From positions 372,001 to 436,000 of the forward strand of contig JAPFBL010000034.1 in the NCBI GenBank assembly GCA_026182355.1: a DNA stretch of 64,000 bases, written 5' to 3'. The stretch is from Hermatobates lingyangjiaoensis. Lineage: Eukaryota > Arthropoda > Insecta > Hemiptera > Hermatobatidae. Each line of letters begins with the position of its first letter. The stretch's first letter is position 1. Positions 23,001 to 35,000 of the stretch are shown in pieces. Under the pieces are notes generated by a model. It saw only the letters and a list, made by a program, of their open reading frames with translations. It searched no databases and was not told where the DNA came from. The translations under genes were made by a program, and so were the position numbers.

Positions 23001-26000
23001 GTGCGTTAGTCTATTACATCTACATGTAATAGTAGATATTGGGGTTAGAAAAAAGGGTTCATTTATCCCCACCTATTTAATGTAACTTTTAAACGAAAAC
23101 AAAAATGTTGAGCATATTCTAATTTCTAGTTTATTTAGTTTCCTTTTATACGTTGCAATCATTCTGAAATATTCAAAGAATCCATTATGTACTCGTATAT
23201 TTTTTGAAAACTTATATGTTCTAAATTTAAAAAAGGTCAATTTGCTGAGAGAGTCTTTATCTTTGGTAATTCATAAGTAAAATTAATTCATTAGTTGTAC
23301 AATCCGTAATTGTGTGGTATTTACTCAATTCTGTATTGTATTGTACTCATTCTGAGGTAAAATGGATAAACAAACATAAGTCTCCACACAACTGAAGTTT
23401 TATTCAACAACAACAACGCGTTTCGAACACTTTGTGCTCATCATCATCAGGAAGACACCAAGGATGTGGTGCTGATGCTTGCTGGTGTCTTCCTGATGAT
23501 GAACACAAAGTGTTCGAAACGCGTTGTTGTTGTTGAATAAAACTTCAGTTGTGTGGAGATTTTTGTTTGTTTATCCATTTTACCTCAGAATGAGTAAAAT
23601 TAATTGTGTAAGAAGAATATTTATAACTATTTGTGCAATTATTTTCAGTCATATGATTTTTAGTTTATTCTTCATTTGTTCATAACTATATCTATAGTCA
23701 CAGTTTTTGTTGACTTATTATTGCTATCAGAAATAATGATGAAATAATGAATAATGTTTATAAACTACTCTAGTATCTTCTTTAAAAATGAATCAGTTTA
23801 TTACTTAGCTGGAAATTTATTTATTTTTTTTAAATAGAAAATGTCATTTGTTTAGTATGTTTCCTCTTTCTAGATTACTTTGAGGTGATATTTGTTTTAG
23901 ATATTTTCGTTGGGTTATCATCAGAGTCGGTGGAATTATAATAGTCAAGACGATGTTAATGAAGTACATCACAATTTCGACAAATATGATATACCAATGG
24001 ACGTAATGTGGCTTGATATCGAACATACAGATGGTAAAAAGTAGGTTATCTATGTAGTCATTTTTCTTATAGATACTTCACAGCTGAATAATAATCATTA
24101 TAATATTTGTTTACATTCATTGCAATAAGTTTTTAGTGAGTGAAATTTTATATATATAAAACTGTCCTTTTGCCTGGTTGCCTCAACTTCACGCTGGTTA
24201 GCTGTAATGTCCATATTAAGCTGATCAAAGACATTCACAAGTCAGTCACAAAACATTGTAAGCCAAATATAGGGGTCGAATTTCCTAAAAGACTATATTT
24301 TTAACAATTGAACAGAATTTTAAATTCTGTAACTATTTTTTTTTAATCACTAAAACTAATATAACAAGCTTTCATCCTACACATAGGTTATCATCAGGTA
24401 CTTTGAAATCTGATGTAACTTAAAATCATAAGGTTTTGCTGTTACATTAAGCTTAGAATTCGACTCATTTTAAGTTATCTTTCACTGTTTCATGAACATA
24501 TAGAGAACTTTCAGTCGAGTATTGTTACGTAAAACTTTCATACAAGTCTAACTCAGCCATCATAGAACATATCAAGCTGACTTCTGTAAGTAGATTTTGT
24601 ATGCCTAGACATAATGATTTATAGAGCTCTTTGCAAATAGATGGAAATATCAATGTAGAAGCGAAGTTATGTCAAGTCTGTTTAATGCATAAATTGAGTC
24701 GCAAGGTAAACTCTGTCACATCAGAAGCATAAGGGAGTTTCTCACATGAAACTTTGAAAGTATGCGTGTATATGTCTAACTTAAAATCGTAAGTTTTGGA
24801 TGGATTGAAAATTCAAAGTAGAAGTGAAGTTATCGACTTTTAAGCTGTTTTTGGCAGACATGTTTATTTTGAAAATATACAGATACAGCAAGTAGATATT
24901 GTTAGTTGATTTAAATTTCATTTACATCTAAGCTCCCAGCAAGAGATAATTGACAAGGTGCTTCCCGAAGTTCAAGATCTATCATCTATTCAGAATAACT
25001 GGATTTATGAGCGAGCCATTCTCACTCCTACAAATGAGCAGCAGGAAGAATCAACAAACAAGTTCAATGTCAGAGTCTGTTTCTCAATGACGGTAAATGA
25101 GTCGCAAGGTCAAACTCTGTCTACAGCAGGAATTGAAGTAAGTGAGACCAAGTGTTTCTCACATGGTCAACTGTATGTTGCTTGCTTAAGAGTCAGAGGT
25201 TCCGACTCTCTGTTCTTCCATGCACTTGAAGGACAGACAGTTAATGTGGTGTATGCAAAGGCACTTACTTAATACTGTGCTAATAAATATATTTTTTCCT
25301 ATAGTATAATTTTTCTAATAATATTTTGAAATACCACCTATCATCTTTGAATGTTTGTAAAATATCCGTCAAAGACTGGCCCTTCTGCTAGTAAATTATA
25401 TAAATATAAATTAAAAATGATATATAAAAGTGTAGTACTGCATACTAGTGCAAGTCTAAATATTAATAACTAAAATGGATGTAGGAATGTTAGACGTAGG
25501 GTGGAAGAAGGTGAAATAAACGATCTGTTCGTCTCTCACAGAAAGCCAGTGTTATACTAATTGTTTAACTGACTTTGTTGTTGTGGCTTTTGTATGGGTA
25601 GCTGTTATATTTGTTATCGGTTATTATTATGATTATTATTATGGTATAGCCAAATGATTAATAAAACTTAACTATACGGTTCGTTAAAATTATTATGTTT
25701 TAGATACTTTACCTGGGACCCTTATAAATTCTCTGACCCAATTGATATGCAGCATAACTTAACAGCCAGAGGAAGGAAATTAGTGGTTATTGTAGATCCG
25801 CATATAAAAAGGCAGGATGGGTATTTCCTACATGATGATGCCACAGCCAATGGTTACTATGTCAAGAACAAAGACGGTTCTGATTATGAAGGTAATCACT
25901 TAGAAATATAGTAAATTGCAAAGTCCAAAACACTGTGAATGTGTTCAAACAGGGAGGGGGTTCAAACAGGAAAAGGTTCCGTTCCATCCTTTTATGGTAC

Positions 26001-29000
26001 TTGTCTCACTTAATTCAGAATTCTTCTCTTATTAAAAAAACACTATAATAATAAAATTATTATAGTTGAATAAATGTTTTTCATATTACATATTTAATAA
26101 AGGTGCAGACTAATAATGTCGAATCAAGTCAAGCATCCTTGTAAAACATATCTGGCATGCCCCAACTGGAATTCACTCTATGACACTTGTATAGAAAACT
26201 GCATGTCAGCACTATCTTTTAACATTATAAAACTTTCAAGTCTAATGGATTTTCCGCATAAAAGAATGTATTATCCTGGAACCAATAGCTTCCTTGTAAC
26301 CGGGGTAGACTTAGTTTATTCTGAACAAGTTAAGACAAGACCTGTATAATTTAATTTTAAATCGAATGTTTTATACATTTTAATTGTTCTATAGACCTAA
26401 GAGTTGAAAATAACTAATTTGCGTTTCCGAAGTGAAGAAAACATTCTGTGGTTATTTCCCAGTAGAAATGGGGGGGGGGGGGGGATTTTGGTTGCTCGCT
26501 AGTGGCCTATTTTGGCCACAGGTTTAGAAAAATGGGTTAAAACATGGTCTATTTTTGATCTTTCATGATGGTTTGTATTGAGAGATGAATTAACCGTTTT
26601 GCTTCGTATGCTGGTGTTGGAGTCGTTCGACCAGTTTCAAACTTTGTAGATCTCAAATAGAACTATTTGAAGAATTATTCAGGAGTTTTTGAAAGTATAC
26701 AACGTCCGAAACCGGTTGAATAACTCCAACATCTCAAAATGCGATGTGAAATGGTTAATGTCAACTGTACTTAACCTGTGTGGTCCTAACAATATGGATG
26801 TCTTTCAGGATGGTGTTGGCCAGGTAGCTCTTCTTACTTAGATCTAATGAATCCGGATGCTGAAGAATACTATATTTCGCGTTATCATCTCGACAAGTAT
26901 AAAGGCTCAACTGAAGATCTTTTCCTTTGGAACGACATGAATGAACCATCTGTCTTTAATGGACCTGAAGTGACAATGCCAAAAGATAATCTTCATTATG
27001 GCGGTTGGGAGCACAGAGAAGTTCACAATCTCTATGGACTTTATCAGGTATGTAAAAAAAAAACTAAGATCTTTTAAAGTTTACAGATTGATTGAATAAA
27101 CTTTAAAGTTATCATATTGTAACAATATATCGGACATTTGTAGGTTTTGGCACAACGCCCGATTGTTACAGCCCAGTTTCTATATATATATCTTCCTTTA
27201 ATTTTTAAGAGCAAACTATATAAGATAAATTTAAATCAAACTGATAAGGATTTACAAATGTATTTGCAAATTTATTATTATTTTCTTTACAAACAATGTC
27301 TAGTAATATCAATAAAGGCTTTACCATACCTCAAAATATGGATATACTTCAGTTATTTGAATATAAAAGCTAGTAATAACTAAATAGAACATTAGTTATT
27401 ATTAATTTGAAAATTATTTTGTTTTTTTACTTTTAATGTATAGATAACTCAAATACATCTGGATTCCAAGAAAAACCAAAACCATTATTGGTATTATCAA
27501 ATATTTCCAATGCTTAGTTGTCTAGGATTGCATTTTTATGTTTACCTGTGTTTTTACACTTTTTTGTAGCCCTGATAATGTTGCATATACATCCATATGT
27601 TAGAATAAACGATTATTACTTTTTTTATTTGACTATTCTTGAATAATCTTATGTTATTCACATAATTTATCTTCAAGAAAATCATCATGAATTAGTGAAA
27701 TTGTTAAAAATATTGTTTTTTAAAATTTACTAGTAACTTTATTGTCATAATTTCACTCAATTATACTTGAGTAAAATAAATTTTACTAACTGCAAGTACT
27801 TATAAGGTATATTAAAGTTCTTTATTGTGTATAATGTGTAATAACTAATCCTTGACCCTATTTTTAGGTTATGGGCACCTATCAAGGAATGTTAAATAGA
27901 AATTCTTCGGTAGCTTTGGAAGACAGGAGGCGTCCTTTTATACTTTCTCGGTCTGTATTTTCTGGCTCTCAGAGATATGCTGCTATCTGGACAGGTGATA
28001 ATGCTGCCGAATGGTCACATCTCAAAGCGTCAATACCTATGTGCCTTTCTTTGGCTCTCGGCGGTTTTTCGTTTTGTGGAGCCGACGTTGGAGGATTCTT
28101 TAATAACCCTCAATCAGAGCTGTTAGTACGCTGGTATCAAGTAAGTGATATTTTATACCAATGTTCATCCTGATTTAGGCTTAGCTCCTTTTTGACTTTA
28201 CAAAATGGCTGAAATGTGACTACTTTTCCTTATTTTGACACCCATTAAATATTTACGAAAGCTACATTTCCTGGTAGACAATGGCTAGTGATGTCACCCA
28301 CCCAAATATTAGTCACGCCCAGCATTGCTTAACTTTAGTTTTCTAATGAAAAATGCTGGTTTAGGGAGTATGAAAGGAAACGCAAACGAATGAAATATTA
28401 TCAGAAGAAAAATTAATATAAAATACAGTAGATCTCGTAGTACGAGTGCATTTCAAGCAGCCATTCGTAAGAATTTTTGTCTAGTGCATCTGGTAAAAAT
28501 TCGTAATACGACTGACCGTCTTCCTCATGCTTAGATAATCTCCATTTCAAGTTTACTAGATTAATAAAACATGATTATATCTTGCATGCATTTTTATTAT
28601 TCATACTAGACTATCCGTGACGTGTTAGGTCATCCATCACCTTCCTTTTTAATGCAATCATGTTCACGTAAATGAAGATAAACTCTAAATGACTACTAAT
28701 AGCAACAAGTAATTGGCCATGTTGCAATACTGCTTTTACCTAAATGAATAGCCATAGCAAATGGTAACTGAGTTGGAAATTGAATCCTTAAAAAAGGAAT
28801 ATAGTCCTCTTCAAATACGAGTAAAACAAATTTCAGTCCTAAGTTTCAAAATAAATAGAAAATATTTCAAATAAAACTTGTGGTCTAGAAATTTATAATG
28901 GACTATATCTTTTCAGATTTACTCTCAAGTAATATGATTTAAAATATTTCAATATGCATATTGTATTACCAATATTTTATATATTTTTATCTTTAAATAA

Positions 29001-32000
29001 CTTCTTCCTATCGAGATCTATTTTTAGTTAATTATACCTATTTCTTTTATTACCAACTTCCACTGAGAGTTAGATAAATTGTGGTTTGTTAAAGTGATCA
29101 TTTGCCATTTGTTTACGGTTTGGAAAATTTCACGAAAAATTGAATTATAAAAAATGTGGTGTTTGATGTCATTAAGCAACTAGCACGTATAAAACGTGAA
29201 CGAGACATATATTCCAGGCATACATTCCTAGATTAAGTATATATATGGTCAATCTTGTAAACTTTAGAAGTGTTTGATGCACTGTAACTTGATTATAGTA
29301 GATTTTCAATTATGAATGTTACTTTTATAATTCGTTTAAGGTATTAATCAAAGCTGTATTTGGCCTTCAGGTTTTTGAATATACATTTTGCTATTGCACT
29401 ATCTCAAACTACTGATACGTCCAGATGGTCAAACTTATCCCGACTGTTGTGTTTCATAAACAGATTTAGACTTCAAAACCGAGTGATCTGTATATCCTAC
29501 ATCGTGTATTCAGTTTGGTAGTTACTTAGTTAGATTATCAAACCACAGTATGAAATAGTAAAACAAGACTAAGATCTTTCAACCGTAACAAGCGGTCTTC
29601 ATCAGAGTCAAAAACTGAAACACTAGATGCAGAAAAGATCTGGTGAGGGGTTGAGAAGAGTGGTATTTTAAAATAGCGAAAGCGCAGGAAAAGACAAATG
29701 TTCAGAAAGGGATGTTTGGGAAACAAAAGAGTACAGTAAGAAAGAGTAAAAAACTATCCTCTAGCTGGTCAACCCTCTTAAAAGAGGCTATTGCCCTCGT
29801 AATCGTTATCTTTCCCATTTCATATTGTGGTTTGATCATTGATTGTTATTTCACGTGTTTATGTGAAATCTTTTTAACTTAGTTTTATATAACTGTCACT
29901 ATGATAATGCTATGTTTGGCTTCCATAGACTGGAGCGTGGTTACCGTTCTTCAGGGCTCATGCTCATATAGACACAAAGAGACGAGAACCTTGGTTGTTT
30001 GGTGAAGAGGTCACATCTCTGATTCGTGACACTATCAGAGTCCGATATTCTTATCATCCCCTTTGGTACACACTTTTCCGACAAATGAACCTTACTGGAG
30101 ACCCCGTTATAAGGCCTCTATTCATGGAATTCCCTACTGATGAAAATACTTTCAATATTGGAGATCAGCTCATTGCCGGTATAGATTGATAATAACATTA
30201 TAGATCATTTTTTTCCGTGTACTCTTGACTGATTTTTTTCCCAGGTGATGCTCTTATGGTTAAGCCAGTCACAGATGCTGGTGCAACCCAACAATCAGTC
30301 TACTTTCCTGGCGATTCCACACTATGGTATGACGTTGAAGACTACAAAAGTTATTCCAAGGGTTTTTCAAAAATAGAAGTTAATTTAGCGAAGGTAAGTT
30401 GTCTTCAATAATGAAAAAAAAAAAAATTATGTCATTTTCACTCAACGATATAACATGACGGAGGTCATATCAAATTAAATACATGCATATTGTTATTACC
30501 ACTGAGGTTAGTAAGATTAATATTAGAATTAGAAAAAACCGTCATACCTCGTAAGTTGATATCGGAGATGTTGGAGCGCTTTCGGATCTGGTCCATCTTC
30601 ATTCGCAACTAATCTATGGGGCTATTGTCGAGAGGTTTTATAGTCGTGTCCACTGCTATCTAGATATTGTTATTTCAAATTATGGCGTTATTTTTGAATT
30701 TATTTAATTATTGTCTGTGCCTGTCTAATGGTCTTTTGTCCAGCGTAAGTCATGTCTTTGCTTTTAATGGTCGCATACTTAATAATTAAATAATTAATAA
30801 ATAAAATAAAAATAATAATAATTAAATAAATTCAAAAATAACGCCATAATTTGAAATAACAATATCTAGATAGCAGTGGACACGACTATAAAACCTCTCG
30901 ACAATAGCCCCATAGATTAGTTGCGAATGAAGATGGACCAGATCCGAAAGCGCTCCAACATCTCCGATATCAACTTACGAGGTATGACGGTTTTTTCTAA
31001 TTCTAATATTAATATCAAATTAAATTAACCCTTTCGCTGCGAAAATCGCAAATTTGCGACTTATCGTTCAATAAGTGATTCAGTAAGAATTCCTGAACTT
31101 TTTGTTATTCAATATGTTTTTTATTTCGAAAATTTTTAGATTTATTTTTATTACCCTTATAACATGATTCAATTTCACAATTGTCATTATTTTGTATATA
31201 AAGAAAACAGTCAACGAGTCTATCCAAAATGTTTGTAGTTGTAATAGCTCATATTTGAATAGATTTTGATTATTTCGTAATTTTTTTGAAAAATAATTTC
31301 TTTGAACATAATATAGTTACCCCTGAAATTATATTTACAGTAAAAGTTTATATTATATTGGCAAGAAATTTCATAGAATACAATCTTTTTCTATATATTA
31401 GGGAATTATATATCATTTTGGGTTGAATATAATTTTTTATTTTTATTTTAGTTACCCCTAAAAAAGAGAGAAATTTTATAGTTGCATGATTTGCAATGTT
31501 TCTTTTTCGGGAAGCTTAGTTGATTTTGAGTCAGAAAGAAATTTTAAACATAATCTTTCTCGATTTTCTTTTTTTGGTACCATTCGTGCATTTTTCACAA
31601 ACAAGAATGAATTAGACTGGCACAGCGATTAATATCATAATGTATTTTGTTATACATGGAAGTTATTACTTTCATATACAAATCATATATAAACAATGCG
31701 TTTTGAAAACGTACTTTTAAAACGCGTTCATTATAAAAATATTTGTACGTGGACACTATTAATTTCCTAGAATAAGTAAATATTCATTTGGTAAATAACC
31801 TGTTGAATGATAATTAAATTAGATGACCAAAGATTAGTTGCAATTTACTTACTGTTAAAGAAACATGATTTTGACAAGTAAGCGAGATATGATAAGCTAA
31901 ATTCAATGCAGCTTCCATTTTATTTCAATACCTGTTCGAAAAGCTGAATTATACTGCCTTGAAAATTCTGTTAGTTGTGATTTAAATCGTTTATTAATTT

Positions 32001-35000
32001 TCTAAATAATTATACCTTTTGAACTTAGTATTTAAAATGGTAGTTGCTTGAATATTTCTTTGAGAGGTAGCTTCACTGATTCGTTAGAATATCAGGGTCC
32101 GATATTCTAATCATCCCCCTTGGTATAATATTTTCAAAATGAGCCTCAGTGGAGATCCAGTTATAAGGCCTTTATTCATGGAATTCCTTCCTGATGAGAA
32201 TACTTCCATAACGTAACTGTATTTTTATTTATTTATTTGTTCAGGGTGATTGTAGTACTGCTTCCTAAGAACTATTGTACTGTCCCCCCTTCTGTACTAT
32301 AGTACCCCTAGTTAGCTTAAACGCCTCCAAGAAGCACAGCACTTTTGCTGGGTCCAACGTTAAAAGTTCTTCTATGGTTTTGTTTAGTGTCCCGAAGCAC
32401 CTGCCTCTGTGCAGCACAGTGGCTTGACAATCAGCCAGCAGATGAAGCGGTGTTTCTTCTCAATTTTGCAGAGCCTGCATAAACCATCATTGCTAATGCC
32501 CATTTTCTGCAGATGGCCATTAAGTTTGCAGTAACATAACTGTAATATCTTATGTAATTTTTGAGGAATCATGCTGCGATTTAAACTAGTCTACATTGAA
32601 TCGACTGCAGATTTGACAATAGAGTTAACCGTCTGCTTATACCTGTTGTTCATTTAACATTGATTTTTAGAGAGACAAACTTAGTATTCTAGGGTAAAAT
32701 GAATAAACAAACAAAAGTCTCCATACAAATGAAGTTTTATTCAACAACAACGACGCATTTCGAACACTTTGTGCTCATCATCATCAGGAAGACACCAAGG
32801 ATGTGTGTGGTGCTGAAGGGTTGGTCCAGTGAAAACAACCTTAGTATTAAAGCTGATTTTAAGAACATTTTGTTAAATATGGATCTTTTATTGAATTATC
32901 TTTTTGTCAGTAAGGAAATATTGACTTAGAACTAAAATTTAATATGGTTATGTGTAGGTCCCAGTCTTCCAAAGAGGAGGTACGATAGTTCCTAAGAAAC
33001 AACGAGTCAGGAGGTCAATAACGCTGATGAAAAATGATCCATATACTTTGGTTATTGCTGTTGACAAAACGGTATGTTCCTTTGCCATAGTATTTTTAAG
33101 AATCATGATAGTTGTGTTTCTTTCAGGTCATATATACCCTACTATTCCAGTTAGTAGTTTTAATTTATTATTTACTTCATCAGTTTAAAATGATTTTTAT
33201 ATAAGTTGCTAACTATTTTATTTTTATTGTGCTTACTGCAAAGTTTCATTCTGATAAACTAAATTAAATATAATGAATTAATGAAAGAAATTAATATTCA
33301 AAAAACAGAAGAAGTTTTATGAAAACACAATACTTAATAAATGACGTGTAATAATCACAGTTGGTGTGGACTTATATTTTAAGGAGTTACATTTAACAAT
33401 TGAACCATGCTAGAATAACACTGAAAGAAAAAGCCCTTAGTTGAGAGTTTTCAATAAAAAAAGGACTTCAAATTGTAATTTATTGTTTATTTTAGTTTTA
33501 TATTAGAAATAGAAAAAATCGTCATTCCTCGTATAATATTGTTGAGTTGTCTGACCTGTTTTGGGTGTTACCGATCTTTGAATGGAACTCAACCGATCAG
33601 ACAACTCCAACAGCATTATAGGAGGTGTGACGGGTTTTTCTTTTTGTAATATAAATCATGCTAATATAAATACTTTACTGACTCATGCATATTGTTAGTG
33701 GTACTGACAATATGCATGAGTTTATTTAATTTTTTATCAGAAAAACTTGACTTGAACTTGTAAACATTAATTTATTTTAAAAATGAAGGTAGTTTTCTAA
33801 TTGAAAAGGCAAACACAAATTGAATTCAATAGGTATGAAAGCAAACTGAAAAAAGATTTCATTTTCTTCTCGTTCTCCAGTCTTCCTTAACCATATTCCG
33901 ATCCCTCAAGCTACAACCACCAAATACTTAGGACTGCACCTTGACAGACGTCTTACTTGGGCTCCCCATACCAAAATGAAAAGAACAGAACTAAACAGAC
34001 GATATAGACTTTTAATTCACTTACTTGATAATCGTTCAAAATTAACTACTGTCAATAAACTATTACTATATAAATCTATGATTATGCCTATTTGGACTTA
34101 CGGAATTGAAATATGGGGAGCAACAAAATCTAGCAATGCCCAGAGGATACAAGCTCTTCAGTCAAAAATTCTTAGAAAAATTCTTCATTGTCCCTTTTAC
34201 ATACCAAATCAAACAATCTATTCAGACCTCAGGATTTCAACAGTTCATCAAGTAGCAATATGTCGATACAAAGCCTTCCATAAAAATCTTTGTAGCAATA
34301 GCAATCCCTTAGTCCAAAACATCTCCTCAACAAATATTCCAGGAAATCCCCAAAGGCGCCTGAAGAGAAACTGGCCAAGAGACTTATTAGTGTGAATTAC
34401 TCTAGTGACTTGTAAATTTAATCTAAGTTTCATAACATATTTCTCACGCCAGGAAGTATAATTACTGAATTATTTCTTCCCTCCTGCCTCCATGTGTAAT
34501 GTATATATTTCCTTCATCATTGTCACTGGTAATGTACATTTGCATTGTTGTGACTATGTAAAATAAAATTAAAAAAAAAAAAAAAAAAATTTTCTTCTCT
34601 TGCTTGAGGTTGCAATCTTTTAATTCATTATCACCTATTGCTCTTGAACTTGCTTACAGTATGTTAAGTATACATTTCTTGTTATTACATAATAATAATT
34701 ATTAGTACTTGTTAAATCATAATTATTTGAAACATTCTTAATTCGTGTGTCTTCTGCTCTTGAACGCTTTCAAACTCTGACCAGATACAGAGCAAGTACT
34801 ATAATGATTAACATAGTCCTAAACCGACAGAGCACAGAAGACATCCTAGGAAATTAAAACTGTTTTAAATAATATGTATTAGGGAACCGTCGTTCTTAAA
34901 TATTTCTCATATCGTCTTTCTTATATTTATTCTCTTTTATATTTCTTATTAGACTATTATTTATTTGTACATTGTAGGGTAAAAAACTAATGAAATGGTC

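Noticed and set aside
23493..23520. Calling a true hammerhead ribozyme outright
   Set aside because: An extra base separates the CTGATGA box from stem II and I could not define a convincing stem I or cleavage site, so it is reported only as a hammerhead-like core.
26116..26349. 77-codon open frame in GANAB intron 9
   Set aside because: No known domain and no sign of splicing; length is within chance for this sequence.
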